Source: Sphingomonas sp. JC676 (GTDB taxonomy: Bacteria > Pseudomonadota > Alphaproteobacteria > Sphingomonadales > Sphingomonadaceae). From it: a stretch of 64,000 nucleotides of DNA. The position numbers were made by a program, and so were the translations under genes. Shown one piece after another: positions 29,101 through 39,500 of this stretch. The notes below the pieces were generated by a model. It was not told the origin of the DNA and did not search any database. It saw only the letters and a list, made by a program, of their open reading frames with translations. The stretch's first letter is position 1. Each line of letters begins with the position of its first letter. The stretch is from NCBI RefSeq assembly GCF_014489075.1, contig NZ_JACTGR010000005.1:62001-126000 (forward strand). Reading direction: 5' to 3'.

Positions 29101-30723
29101 ATGGTCGCGGCGATGCCCTCCCCCGCCCCTTCGCCCGACCTCGATTCCACGCTGGCTGAGGCGGCGCGAGCGATCGCGGCCGGGCGGCTGGCGATCGCCT
29201 ATCCGATCCTCGCCGCGCGGTTGAAGCGCGATCCTGGCGACGTCGCCGCGCTACGGCTGATGGCCATGCTGGCGATAGCGACCGGCCGCGACGCCGATGC
29301 GCTCAAGATGCTCGACGCCGCGCTGGAGCAAGCGCCGGGATTTGAGGCGGGATGGCATACGCTCGCCGAGCTGCTCCATCATTTGCCCCCGGCCACGGCG
29401 CTGGCAGCAATGGCGCAGCGCCGCGCGCGGCGGCCGGGCGTGCCGGGATACCAGTCGCTCCACGCGGGGATGCTGGAGCGGACCGGCGACTATGACGCGG
29501 CGGTCGACGCGTATCGCGCGATGCTGGCCAGGGATCCGAAGCTGGCGGGCGTGTGGATCACGCTGGGGCATGCACTGAAGACGATCGGCGATTCGGCAAG
29601 CGCGGTGGACGCGTATCGCCGGAGCATCGCGCTGCGGCCGGAATCGGGCGAGCCGTGGTGGGCGCTGGCCGACCTCAAGAGCTTCCGCTTCACGTCCGAG
29701 GACGTGGCGGCGATGGAGGCGCTGCTCGCGCGGGGCGACCTGAGTGAGGGCGACCGCGCGCATGTGGAATTCGCGATCGGGCGGGCGCTGGAGGATGCGG
29801 GCGACCCCGCGCAATCCTTCGCGCATTATGCCGAGGGCAACCGGTTGCGGCGCGGCACGACCCCGCACGATCCCGCCGCGATCGGAGCCGAGCGCGAGGC
29901 CGCGGCGCGGCTGTTCACCCCCGCCTTCTTCGCCGAGCGCGCTGGCGCCGGATCGCCGGCGGCCGACCCGATCTTCATCGTCGGGCTACCGCGATCGGGA
30001 TCGACCTTGGTCGAGCAGATCCTCGCCAGCCATTCGGCGATCGAAGGCACGCGCGAGCTGGGCGACCTGCCCGAAATCGTTCGCGGCATCGCGCTGGGCG
30101 GGGCGGCGAAGCGGATGCGTTATCCGGAGGTTCTCACCAACCTGTCCCCCGCCGAGCTGACGAAGCTGGGGGACACCTATCTCGAATGGACGCGCTGCCA
30201 GCGGCGCACGGACAAGCCGCATTTCATCGACAAGCTGCCTGCCAATTTCCGCCATGTCGGGCTGATCCGGCTGATCCTGCCCAATGCGAAGGTGATCGAT
30301 GTGCGCCGTGATTTGCCCGGCTGCGGCTTCTCGATCTTCAAGCAGCAGTTCGCGAGCGGCTTCACGTTCGGCTATTCGCTGGAGGACATCGCCGCGCAGT
30401 ATCGCGGATATGCGGCGATGATGGCGCTGTGGGACGATGTGCTGCCGGGCTTCGTCCATCATCTCGACTATGCCGCGCTGGTGGCGGACACCGAAGGCGA
30501 AGTGCGGCGTATGCTCGATTATCTCGGGTTGGCGTTCGAGCCGGCGTGTCTCGATTTCCACCGCACCGCCCGCGCCGTGCGCACCCCGAGCGGCGACCAG
30601 GTGCGTCAGCCGATCTTCCGCGAGGGTCTCGAAGGCTGGAAGCGCTTCGCGCCGTGGCTGGGGCCTTTGCTCGTCCAGCTGAAGAGACCGCCCGGCGCCG
30701 AGGCCCCGGGCGGTCCGGTCTAG
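29101..30723 (+). CDS. TPR-containing sulfotransferase family protein
   Basis: 540 residues. N-terminal tetratricopeptide repeats (about 15-260), then a sulfotransferase domain with the PAPS-binding loop FIVGLPRSGSTLVEQILASH (about 283-302) and a later ARVIDVRRDLPGCG-type 3'-phosphate motif (VIDVRRD). The acceptor may be a protein, peptide or polysaccharide bound by the repeats. No signal peptide; cytosolic. The start is uncertain (29101 or 29113; neither has a good ribosome site). Ends four bases from the convergent PEPxxWA gene. Confidence 0.85.
   Translation: MVAAMPSPAPSPDLDSTLAEAARAIAAGRLAIAYPILAARLKRDPGDVAALRLMAMLAIATGRDADALKMLDAALEQAPGFEAGWHTLAELLHHLPPATALAAMAQRRARRPGVPGYQSLHAGMLERTGDYDAAVDAYRAMLARDPKLAGVWITLGHALKTIGDSASAVDAYRRSIALRPESGEPWWALADLKSFRFTSEDVAAMEALLARGDLSEGDRAHVEFAIGRALEDAGDPAQSFAHYAEGNRLRRGTTPHDPAAIGAEREAAARLFTPAFFAERAGAGSPAADPIFIVGLPRSGSTLVEQILASHSAIEGTRELGDLPEIVRGIALGGAAKRMRYPEVLTNLSPAELTKLGDTYLEWTRCQRRTDKPHFIDKLPANFRHVGLIRLILPNAKVIDVRRDLPGCGFSIFKQQFASGFTFGYSLEDIAAQYRGYAAMMALWDDVLPGFVHHLDYAALVADTEGEVRRMLDYLGLAFEPACLDFHRTARAVRTPSGDQVRQPIFREGLEGWKRFAPWLGPLLVQLKRPPGAEAPGGPV
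30686..30715 (-). terminator. Hairpin inside the sulfotransferase 3' end, downstream of a PEP-CTERM gene
   Basis: Ten-base-pair perfect stem GACCGCCCGG / CCGGGCGGTC with a ten-base loop. It lies in the last codons of the sulfotransferase gene and 13 bases past the stop of the convergent gene at 30728. T content after it is low (TCTTC on the minus strand). It could be the shared terminator of the two convergent genes. Confidence 0.4.
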
Positions 30724-30727
30724 AGTA

Positions 30728-31408
30728 TCAGGCGAAGCGGACGGTCGTGCGGTCCGCCTTGCGGCGGCGGAGCGCACCGCCGGCCAGGCCGAAGCCGCCG
30801 ATCATCATGCCCCAGGCAGCCGGCTCGGGAACCGCGGCGACATCGTTATAGCCGGTGACGCGGAAGTTGAGGTCGCAGCCGCCGGTGGGCCCGCAATTGC
30901 TGTAGGGCACGGTGGTGAAGAGCGCGGTGCCGCCGGCATAGGCGTCGCCGCCGAGGATCTGGCCGGTATTGATGTTGATTTCCGGGCCGAGAACGACACC
31001 GTAGCGCAGGCTGCTCGTGCTCAGCACGGCGGTGTACTTGTTGCCGACGGTGACGTCGGTGCCGGTCAGGTCGAAATCGAACCAGGTCGCCGTGCGGTCG
31101 TTGATCGAAGTCGGCAGGGTAAAGGTCTTGCTGGTAACGACCGAGCCGCCCAGGCCTTCACCGGAAAGAAGCTGGAATGTGAAGGGCGAATTGGCATGGC
31201 CCGGATTGAACAGCTCGAATTGGAAGCCGAACGAGGTAAGGTGCTCGTCGATCGCAGTGAAGCTCTGGCCGAGCGGGCCGTAGGTCGGGACGGTGACGGC
31301 GCGCTGGCCGGTCGGGCCCGACACGACTTCGAGCGTGTCTTGGGCGAAAGCGGTGGTGGCGGAGAACAGGACCGCGAGCGCGGCGGAAGCGGCGAGCTTG
31401 AACTTCAT
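30728..31408 (-). CDS. PEPxxWA-CTERM sorted protein
   Basis: 226 residues. Signal peptide (about 1-22), a beta-rich middle, and a C-terminal sorting tail: VPEPAAWGMMIGGFGLAGG followed by an Arg cluster. The PEPxxWA-CTERM tag directs processing by an exosortase, so the mature protein is released or retained at the surface, often with exopolysaccharide. No exosortase gene lies in the window. The next gene upstream has the same tag but an unrelated body. Confidence 0.88.
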   Translation of the reverse strand: MKFKLAASAALAVLFSATTAFAQDTLEVVSGPTGQRAVTVPTYGPLGQSFTAIDEHLTSFGFQFELFNPGHANSPFTFQLLSGEGLGGSVVTSKTFTLPTSINDRTATWFDFDLTGTDVTVGNKYTAVLSTSSLRYGVVLGPEININTGQILGGDAYAGGTALFTTVPYSNCGPTGGCDLNFRVTGYNDVAAVPEPAAWGMMIGGFGLAGGALRRRKADRTTVRFA

Positions 31409-31581
31409 GGTTAATGACTCCTCAACATTGGTTGGGAGCGCTTGCGGGCCGCGGGTTACAGATTGTGGTCAATCTCGCGAAGAATGCGAGACATTTCAAT
31501 ATATTGAATTCATATATTCGCAGATATCCCGGATCGGGACGGGCGGCCGATTCACTCGGGCTTGCCAGACAAGGACCAGAC

Positions 31582-31622
31582 AAAAAGAAACGCCGCCGGG
31601 TTGCCCCGACGGCGCTTTCTTG
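31582..31622 (-). terminator. Rho-independent terminator after the second PEPxxWA gene
   Basis: On the minus strand a hairpin (CGCCG/CGGCG outer, GGG/CCC inner, short loop) is followed by TTTCTTTTTG, 12 bases after the stop at 31635. The other side is also A/T-flanked, so it may work in both directions. Confidence 0.75.
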
Positions 31623-31634
31623 TCGATCGGACGA

Positions 31635-32141
31635 TCAGGCTGCGTAGGCGACCTTGATCGAGCGACGACGGATCGCCGCACCGGCAAGCGCGAAGCCGCC
31701 GATCAGCATACCCCAGGCCGCAGGCTCGGGAACCGCGCCGGCACGAATCACCCAGGTCTCGTCGTACCAATTGCCACCGCCGGGCGCGCCGTACACGGCA
31801 CCGCCCGATGCATCGCCATAGTCGCAATGCGTGTAGGCCGAGGTGAACCAGGCCGAAGCGCAAGCAAACGCACTGGCCGTACCGAAGTCGGTTACGGCAG
31901 GACCGGCCGCAAGCTCAGCAGCAGTCGGCAAGCGCCAACCCTGTGTTGCTTGGTAAGTGAAGTCGACAGGAGCGCCGCTACCGCAGCCTGCGCCCGTCGG
32001 CGGACAAGGGCTGGCCCAAGCCCAATCAAAACCACCAAAGGTGATGTAATTGGCCACAGGGACAGGAGCATTGATCTGCGCAAACGCTGGAGTCGGCATG
32101 CCCACAATAAGAGCAGCGAGCGCTAGTTTCTTGAGACTCAT
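31635..32141 (-). CDS. PEPxxWA-CTERM sorted protein
   Basis: 168 residues. Signal peptide (about 1-22, ending AFAQ) and tail VPEPAAWGMLIGGFALAG plus an Arg cluster. The body is aromatic and Gly-rich with several cysteines (SPCPP, GAGCGS, FACAS, HCDYG), so it may be disulfide-linked. WRLPTAAEL recalls the Fib_succ_major/DUF1566-like 'WRLPT' motif, which suggests a short lectin-like fold; that is tentative. The upstream region is AT-rich. Confidence 0.82.
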   Translation of the reverse strand: MSLKKLALAALIVGMPTPAFAQINAPVPVANYITFGGFDWAWASPCPPTGAGCGSGAPVDFTYQATQGWRLPTAAELAAGPAVTDFGTASAFACASAWFTSAYTHCDYGDASGGAVYGAPGGGNWYDETWVIRAGAVPEPAAWGMLIGGFALAGAAIRRRSIKVAYAA

Positions 32142-32508
32142 AGATTTTCCCCTCTATGTAAAGAAAGCAATAACGATTCGCGACCGAGATGAACGTTAAG
32201 CCAATAGTAAGATTAGTCAATTGACCATCAATCCTGCGAGTCGTTCGAAGAGCCCTCTCCAAGACGACAATGAAACGCCTCTTGGTCTTGATTTTGCGCA
32301 ATCAAGAATCCGGCCATCACAATGCGTTGCAATATCATCCCTGGCTCCGGTCATCTGGCCTGCGCCGGAAGACGCAATCACGTCTGCTTTCGAAGGTGCC
32401 CCGTAAAGAGACGAAAACGGATCGACCCGCTGCATGGAAAATCATTTCCATGCAGCGGGCCGTTATTTGCCAGTAATGAATCGGTTCGGAAAAAAACGCT
32501 GGCCCGCG
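32142..32508. other. AT-richer intergenic region of 367 bases
   Basis: No supported gene. The part next to 32141 should hold the promoter of the PEPxxWA gene. Near its right end lies the strong hairpin listed separately. Short open frames here lack ribosome sites and protein-like composition. Confidence 0.6.
32426..32459 (-). terminator. 15-bp perfect hairpin downstream of oligopeptidase B
   Basis: CCCGCTGCATGGAAA, loop ATCA, then its exact complement. On the minus strand it lies 50 bases after the oligopeptidase stop and is followed by a short GTTTTCG stretch. The stem is unusually long and perfect. Terminator is the likely role, though the T run is interrupted. Confidence 0.55.
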
Positions 32509-34566
32509 TCAATCCACGTCCAATTGCCGGAGCACGAATGCCATCTCGTCGGCAGCTTCCTTCAGACTCTCCCAGCGGCCCGATTTGCCGCCATGGCCTG
32601 CGCCCATATTTGTCTTGAGCACCAATATGTTGTCGTCGGTCTTTGTGGCGCGCAGCTTGGCCGCCCATTTGGCCGGTTCCCAATAGGTCACGCGCGGATC
32701 GTTGAGCCCGCCCGAGATGAACATCGGCGGATAGGCGTGCGGCGCGACATTGTCGTACGGGCTGTACGAGCGGATCAGCTCGAACGCCGCCTTGTCCTCC
32801 ACCGGATTGCCCCATTCGGGCCATTCGCCCGGCGTCAGCGGCAGGCTCTCATCGAGCATCGTGTTGAGCACATCGACGAACGGCACGTCGGCGACGACCA
32901 CACCCCATAGATCGGGATCGGAGTTGACCACCGCGCCCATCAGCTCGCCGCCCGCCGAGCGGCCGGCGATGGCGATGCCGCCCTTGTGGGTGAAGCCGCG
33001 CTCGATCAGCCCCTTCGCCACGTCGACGAAGTCGTTGAAGGTGTTGATGCGCTTCTCGAGCTTGCCGTCGTGATACCATTGCTGACCCAGATCGTCGCCG
33101 CCGCGGATATGGGCGATCGCGAAGGCCATGCCGCGATCGAGGAACGACATGCGGCTGGTCGAGAAGCCGGGCGGGATCGCATAGCCATAGGCGCCATACG
33201 CATAGAGGTAGAGCTTGCCGGTGCCGTCCCGTGGGAAGTCCTTGGGATAGACGATCGAGACCGGCACCTCGGTGCCGTCGCGCGCGGCGATCTTGAGGCG
33301 TTCGGTGCGATACTTGCCGCCGTCATAGCCCGAAGGAATCTCCTGGACCTTGAGCGTCTCCAACTCGCCGGTGGCGACATGATAGTCGTAGACCGTGCCG
33401 GGCGTGACCATCGATTCATAGCCGAGCCGGATCTTCTGAATCGCATATTCGGGATTGTCGCCGATGCCCGCGACATAGCTCGCCTCGGGGAATGGCAGCC
33501 GCACGGGGGCGATGCTCGAATCGTAGCGATGGAGCTCGATCTGATCGAGCCCGTCCTCACGCCCCTCGACAATGAAGAAGTCGGCGAAGCAGGTGACGCT
33601 GGTCATGTAGAAATGCTTCGACGGACCGATCCGCTCGACCCATTCGCCGGGATTGTCGGCGCTCGCCGTCACCAGCCGGAATTGCGGGTCCACATCGTTG
33701 GTGTGGATGAAAAGCGTGCCGTCATGCTCGTCGACGTCATATTCGCGGCCCGGCTTGCGCGGGGCAATGCAGACCATCGGCGCGGCGGGATTGTCGGTGG
33801 GAAGCAGATAGACTTCGCTGGTGACATGATCCCCGGTCGAGACCAGCAGCCATTTGCGCGACTGGGTCTCGCCGACCGCGACGCGATAGCCCTCGTCTTC
33901 CTCTTTGAAGATCTCGAGGTCGTTTTCGACCGGATCGCCCAGTCTGTGCCAGCGGGCATTGTCGGTGCGCCAATTCTCGTTCGCGACGCCGTAGAGAAAC
34001 CCCTTCGAGTCCGAAGTCCAGACGATCTCCGAGAGCATGCCGGGGATCGTGTCGGGCAGCAGCGCGCCGGTATCGAGGTCCTTGACCCGCACCTCGAACC
34101 GCTCCGAGCCATTGTCGTCGATCGCATAGGCTAGCCAGCGCCCGTCGGGGCTCGCCGCAATCGCGCCGAGGCGGAAATATTCCTTGCCATCGGCGAGCGC
34201 AGGCTCATCGAGGATCAGCTGGTCCGCGCCGCCAGCGGCAGGCTTGCGCCACCAGCGCGGATACTCCCCGCCGGTCTCGTAATCGGTCCAGTAGATCCAG
34301 TCGCCGTCGCGCTGGGGGACGGTGGATTCGTCCTCCTTGATCCGTCCGCGCATCTCCTTGAACAAGGTCTCGGAAAGCGGCTTGAGCGGTGCCATCACCC
34401 CTTCGAAGAAACGGTTCTCCTCCTCGAGATAGGCGAGCACATCCTTGTCGGTGACTTCGGGGTAGCCGGGGTCCTTGATCCAGGCCCAGGGGTCTTCGAT
34501 CGTCACGCCATGCGCGGTGAAGCTGTGGGGACGGGTGGTGGCGACGGGAGGCTTGGTTTCGGTCAT
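32509..34566 (-). CDS. S9A family serine peptidase, oligopeptidase B type
   Basis: 685 residues. N-terminal seven-bladed propeller (about 70-400) gates a C-terminal alpha/beta hydrolase. Nucleophile Ser in GRSAGGELMGAVVN, acid Asp in SGGLNDPRVTYWEP region, and catalytic His in MGAGHGGKSGR. Cleaves short peptides, typically after Arg or Lys; cytosolic, no signal peptide. The length and GRSAGGELMG fit PtrB. Monocistronic with a strong hairpin downstream. Confidence 0.92.
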   Translation of the reverse strand: MTETKPPVATTRPHSFTAHGVTIEDPWAWIKDPGYPEVTDKDVLAYLEEENRFFEGVMAPLKPLSETLFKEMRGRIKEDESTVPQRDGDWIYWTDYETGGEYPRWWRKPAAGGADQLILDEPALADGKEYFRLGAIAASPDGRWLAYAIDDNGSERFEVRVKDLDTGALLPDTIPGMLSEIVWTSDSKGFLYGVANENWRTDNARWHRLGDPVENDLEIFKEEDEGYRVAVGETQSRKWLLVSTGDHVTSEVYLLPTDNPAAPMVCIAPRKPGREYDVDEHDGTLFIHTNDVDPQFRLVTASADNPGEWVERIGPSKHFYMTSVTCFADFFIVEGREDGLDQIELHRYDSSIAPVRLPFPEASYVAGIGDNPEYAIQKIRLGYESMVTPGTVYDYHVATGELETLKVQEIPSGYDGGKYRTERLKIAARDGTEVPVSIVYPKDFPRDGTGKLYLYAYGAYGYAIPPGFSTSRMSFLDRGMAFAIAHIRGGDDLGQQWYHDGKLEKRINTFNDFVDVAKGLIERGFTHKGGIAIAGRSAGGELMGAVVNSDPDLWGVVVADVPFVDVLNTMLDESLPLTPGEWPEWGNPVEDKAAFELIRSYSPYDNVAPHAYPPMFISGGLNDPRVTYWEPAKWAAKLRATKTDDNILVLKTNMGAGHGGKSGRWESLKEAADEMAFVLRQLDVD

Positions 34567-34947
34567 TGCGCAGCCCTATCGTTTCGGCCTGCGCGAAACC
34601 AGAGTGGGCCGAAAGTTGATCTAGTTCACGACAGCCCGCCCAATCTCGCAATTTTATTTCGTCGGTTGACCGCAAGCGCGACGGATGGCCGAAAACAGGA
34701 ATAGCTTGTCACGAGCCGCGCGACATGACCATCGTCAGGATGGTTGTCCGATCCGGCCGAACCATAGCCATGAAACCCCAGGATACTCCATCTCCATCCC
34801 AACACTGACAACGAGCGGCGCCCATGCGCCTTTTCCAGGCCTCATGGCCCCATTGAGCCGCCGGTCGGGGCATATCGACCAAGCAACCGGGTCAATTCGT
34901 TGCCGATTCCGCTATTGGCGCGCGTTGAACGCCGCGGCGGTGGCATC
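34567..34947. other. Intergenic region of 381 bases, no gene seen
   Basis: Divergent promoters of oligopeptidase B (minus) and the spermidine synthase-like gene (plus) must lie here. The composition is nearer 55 percent GC than the neighbours. An open frame at 34685-34951 encodes a low-quality, His/Arg/Ser-rich string without a ribosome site and is not called. Confidence 0.5.
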
Positions 34948-35619
34948 ATGATGCCGATCGAGCTCGTCGACACAGCGGATATCCCTGGCGGGGGGCAGTT
35001 GCGTCTGATGCAACGTGGCCCGGATTTTTCGATCCAGTTCGGTGAAGATGAGTTGATGGGAAGCCAGGCGTTCGACTCTGAAGAGGCGCTGGCGATTTTG
35101 GCTTGCCATCGGATGGGCGCGCAACCGGACCGTGTGCTCATTGGCGGGTTGGGCATGGGCTTCACCCTGGGTGCCGCATTGTCCGCCCTGCCCGAGAGCA
35201 CCGCGGTGGTGGTGGCGGAACTCGTGCCCAAGGTCGTGGCATGGGCGCACGGGCCATTGGCGCATCTCTTCGGCGGCTATCTAACCGACCCGCGCGTGTC
35301 CCTCGAGATCCGGGACGTGCACGATATCATCGACGACGCGGCGGGGACTTTCGACGGCATATTGCTCGACGTCGACAACGGGCCCGACGGCTTCATTCAT
35401 GCTGCGAATGACCGGCTCTACTGCAACTGGGGTCTGCGCGCCGCCTATGCCGCATTGCGCCCGGCCGGCGTGCTGGCGATATGGTCGGCTTATGACGACG
35501 ACGCCTTTGTCGATCGGCTGGAAAATGCCGGATTTGTGGTAGACGAGGTTCGGCTGGCCGCGACTGGTGGCAAAAAGCGCACGCCCTACACAATTTGGCT
35601 AGCTTCCAAGCCGCACTGA
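34948..35619 (+). CDS. Spermidine synthase-like methyltransferase-fold protein
   Basis: 223 residues. Rossmann-type nucleotide-binding core: VLIGGLGMGFTLGAAL (about 62-77), then VVVAELVPKVVAW and a FDGILLDVDNGPDGF loop, as in the spermine/spermidine synthase family. The N-terminal tetramerisation strand is short, and the polyamine-binding Asp/Tyr set cannot be confirmed, so the true substrate may not be a polyamine. Start 34948 gives a family-like N-terminus (IPGGGQLRLM). Followed 76 bases later by mreB on the same strand. Confidence 0.75.
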   Translation: MMPIELVDTADIPGGGQLRLMQRGPDFSIQFGEDELMGSQAFDSEEALAILACHRMGAQPDRVLIGGLGMGFTLGAALSALPESTAVVVAELVPKVVAWAHGPLAHLFGGYLTDPRVSLEIRDVHDIIDDAAGTFDGILLDVDNGPDGFIHAANDRLYCNWGLRAAYAALRPAGVLAIWSAYDDDAFVDRLENAGFVVDEVRLAATGGKKRTPYTIWLASKPH

Positions 35620-35662
35620 GCCGCTGGTTCGTAGACTGCCCGAAGCTCCGCTCGACCCGTAG

Positions 35663-36739
<1,077 letters not shown>

Positions 36740-36745
36740 CGCGCC

Positions 36746-37141
36746 CTATCGCTCGACGAGCGCCTTCAGCGCCTTGAGATCGCGGTTGATCCATTTGGTG
36801 TCCGCGGAAAACCGCTCGTCGTCCATGCCGGGCTGCCGAAACAACGTGAGCATCACTTCCGCGCCGTCGCCATTCCGGATGACGCGAAGCGGCACGTGGA
36901 CTTCGCCACCATCACCGGTGTCGACATAGTGATCCATCACGCCGAATTCGTTGTGCGGCGTAAACCGCACGCGAATAGGTCCGTCAGGGCCATCGGCGCA
37001 CCAAAGCTCGCCGACCTGCCGCAGGTCCGACTGCGCCAGGCCCGTCGCCCATTTCGGAAAGAAATCAGGACGCCAGATGCGCTCATAAAGCGTCTGCCAA
37101 TCGAGGCGGATCGAGATGCTGAAGGTTCGAGCGGGCAACAT
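36746..37141 (-). CDS. SRPBCC (START-fold) family protein
   Basis: 131 residues. An N-terminal strand (ARTFSISIRL) followed by helices with WQTLYERIWRPDFFPKWA, then alternating strands and a long C-terminal helix, as in polyketide cyclase/dehydrase-like SRPBCC proteins that bind hydrophobic ligands. The ATG at 37141 has GGAG six bases upstream and is preferred to 37162. Convergent with mreB. Ligand unknown. Confidence 0.72.
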   Translation of the reverse strand: MLPARTFSISIRLDWQTLYERIWRPDFFPKWATGLAQSDLRQVGELWCADGPDGPIRVRFTPHNEFGVMDHYVDTGDGGEVHVPLRVIRNGDGAEVMLTLFRQPGMDDERFSADTKWINRDLKALKALVER

Positions 37142-37237
37142 AAAAGACTCCGGCTTTTTCATGCCTGGACGGCACACATGGTCATCAACGCTGTCACGAG
37201 CTGGCCTGGCTGAACGAAGGGTAGCGGCCGATAGCGG

Positions 37238-38896
37238 TCAGAACCGATCCTCAACCTCTACCGCCATAGGCTGCTTCCCACCTGCCAAGCTCAGCCCCAC
37301 CGCTTCCGCCACCTTGATCCCGTCCACCGCCGCCGAAAGGATGCCGCCGGCATAGCCCGCGCCCTCGCCCGCCGGGTAGAGTCCGGCGGTGTTGAGGCTC
37401 TGCAAGTCCTTGCCGCGCGTGATCCGGATCGGCGAGGAGGTACGCGTCTCGACCCCTGTCATCACCGCGTCTGGATGATCATAGCCGGGGATCTGGCGGC
37501 CGAAGGCGACCAGGGCCTCGCGCATGGCGGTTACCGCGAATTCGGGGAGTATTTCGGCAAGGTCGGTCATCGTCACGCCGGGGCGATAGGAGGGGACGAC
37601 TTCGCCCAATTCGGTCGAGGGCCGGCCCGCGACGAAATCGCCCAGTTTCTGCGCCGGCGCCTTGTAGTTGGAGCCGCCCGCGACATAGGCCTTTTCCTCC
37701 AGTCGGCGCTGGAGATCGATGCCGGCCAGCGGGTGGCCGGGATAGTCGCGCTCGGGATCGATCGCGACAACGATGCCGGAGTTCGCGTTGCGCTCGTTGC
37801 GCGAATATTGGCTCATGCCGTTGGTGGCGACGCGCCCTTCCTCGGACGTTGCGGCGACCACCGTGCCACCCGGGCACATGCAGAAGCTGTAGACCGCCCG
37901 CCCGTTGCGCGCTTGGTGCGAGATCGCATAGTCCGCCGCGCCGAGGATCTCGTTGCCGGCATTGGGGCCGAAACGCGCGCGGTCGATCCAGCTTTGCGGA
38001 TGCTCGATGCGCACGCCGATCGCGAAGGGCTTGGGCTCGATGAAGACGCCGCGCTCGTGGAGCATCTGGAAGGTGTCGCGGGCGCTATGGCCGAGCGCGA
38101 GGACGACGTGATCGGCGGCGATCGTCTCGCCGGTCTGGAGCACGACGCCCTTCACACGGCGAGCCCCCCCGGCGTCGGTCTCGATGTCGAGATCGGTCAC
38201 CCGGTGCTGCCAGCGATATTCGCCGCCCAGCCCTTCGATCGTCTCGCGGATGCTCTCGACCATCGTCACCAGCCGGAACGTGCCGATATGCGGATGCGCC
38301 TCGGTCAGGATTTCCTCGGGCGCGCCGGCCTTGACGAATTCGGTCAGCACCTTGCGATCGAGGTGCCGGGGATCCTTGATCCGACTGTAGAGCTTGCCGT
38401 CGGAAAAGGTGCCCGCCCCGCCCTCGCCGAACTGGACGTTCGATTCGGGGTTGAGCACGCTCCGGCGCCACAGTCCCCAGGTGTCCTTGGTCCGCTCGCG
38501 CACCACCTTGCCGCGATCGAGGATGATCGGGCGGAAACCCATCTGGGCGAGGAGCAGTCCGACGAACAGCCCGCAGGGGCCGGCGCCGACCACGACCGGG
38601 CGCGGGCCAACGTAGGGATCGGGCGCCCGGGCGACGAACTTGTATTCGGTATCGGGCGTGGGGCGGACATTGCGGTCGTCCGCGAAGCGCGCGAAAACAG
38701 CATCCTCATCGCGCAGGGTCATATCGATCGTGTAGATCAGCAGGATATGCGCCTTTTTCCGCGCATCCCAGCCGCGCCGCCAGACCGCATAGTCGATCAG
38801 GTCATCGCGCGGGATTCCCAAGCGTTCGCAGATCGCAGCGGGCAGGGCTTCGTCAGCATGGTTCAGCGGAAGCTTGAGGTCGGACAGGCGTATCAT
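37238..38896 (-). CDS. FAD-dependent oxidoreductase (COG2509-type)
   Basis: 552 residues. An N-terminal small domain (about 1-90) precedes the dinucleotide-binding VVVGAGPCGLFVGLLLA (about 101-117). Further blocks: FGEGGAGTFSDGKLYSRI, LALGHSARDTF, IGVRIEHPQSWID, YSFCMCPGG and a C-terminal YPAGEGAGYAGGI FAD contact. Length and order fit the conserved 'uncharacterised FAD-dependent dehydrogenase' family. Cytosolic; substrate unknown. The 97 bases between it and the SRPBCC gene hold nothing clear. Confidence 0.87.
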   Translation of the reverse strand: MIRLSDLKLPLNHADEALPAAICERLGIPRDDLIDYAVWRRGWDARKKAHILLIYTIDMTLRDEDAVFARFADDRNVRPTPDTEYKFVARAPDPYVGPRPVVVGAGPCGLFVGLLLAQMGFRPIILDRGKVVRERTKDTWGLWRRSVLNPESNVQFGEGGAGTFSDGKLYSRIKDPRHLDRKVLTEFVKAGAPEEILTEAHPHIGTFRLVTMVESIRETIEGLGGEYRWQHRVTDLDIETDAGGARRVKGVVLQTGETIAADHVVLALGHSARDTFQMLHERGVFIEPKPFAIGVRIEHPQSWIDRARFGPNAGNEILGAADYAISHQARNGRAVYSFCMCPGGTVVAATSEEGRVATNGMSQYSRNERNANSGIVVAIDPERDYPGHPLAGIDLQRRLEEKAYVAGGSNYKAPAQKLGDFVAGRPSTELGEVVPSYRPGVTMTDLAEILPEFAVTAMREALVAFGRQIPGYDHPDAVMTGVETRTSSPIRITRGKDLQSLNTAGLYPAGEGAGYAGGILSAAVDGIKVAEAVGLSLAGGKQPMAVEVEDRF

Positions 38897-38938
38897 CCCC
38901 GCCCCTCTAGCGACGCAGGGACGATTCCGCCATTCCGG

Positions 38939-39421
38939 CTAGGCCCTGCCCTCCAGCCCGAGCAACAGCTCCTTGGCCTCGAGACCGCCCGCGAAGCCCG
39001 TAAGCGCGCCATTGGTGCCGATCACGCGGTGGCAGGGTGCGATGATCGAGATCGGATTCTTGCCGTTCGCCGCGCCGACCGCGCGGAAGGCAGTGGGCCG
39101 GCCGACCGCGCGGGCGATCTCGGCATAACTGCGGGTTTCGCCATAGGGGATTGCGAGCAATGCTGCCCAGACGCTCTTCTGGAACTCGGTGCCGTGGAAA
39201 TCGAGCGGCACGGTGAAGGCCTTGCGCGCGCCGGCGAAATATTCGCCGATCTGCCGCTCGGCCTCGATCAGGATCGGGTGGTCCGCATCCTCGACCAGCG
39301 GCCCCAGCCGGACCCGGGCGGGATCGTCATTCTCCCAGAGAATCGCCGACAGGCCGTGTTCGCTGGCGACGAGCTTCAGCTCGCCCACGGGCGACGCCAT
39401 CGTCTTGTACGAGAAGGTCAT
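38939..39421 (-). CDS. ogt: Methylated-DNA-protein-cysteine methyltransferase
   Basis: 160 residues. Suicide repair of O6-methylguanine. Active site IIAPCHRVIG with the acceptor Cys about residue 130; the helix-turn-helix arginine-finger region RPTAFRAVGAANGKNP precedes it. The single-domain length fits Ogt rather than Ada. GGAG lies seven bases before the ATG at 39421. It lies 42 bases downstream-side of the FAD oxidoreductase gene, same strand. Confidence 0.92.
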   Translation of the reverse strand: MTFSYKTMASPVGELKLVASEHGLSAILWENDDPARVRLGPLVEDADHPILIEAERQIGEYFAGARKAFTVPLDFHGTEFQKSVWAALLAIPYGETRSYAEIARAVGRPTAFRAVGAANGKNPISIIAPCHRVIGTNGALTGFAGGLEAKELLLGLEGRA

Positions 39422-39500
39422 GGGTTCACTCCTATTGTGCTGGGAGCAAAATAGCGAAGCCCGGCCTGCGATACGCTCCGCGGCTTGCGCCCAAAGCAAA

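Noticed and set aside
34685..34951. 88-codon frame between oligopeptidase B and the spermidine synthase-like gene
   Set aside because: His/Arg/Ser-rich, no ribosome site, overlaps the next gene's start region.
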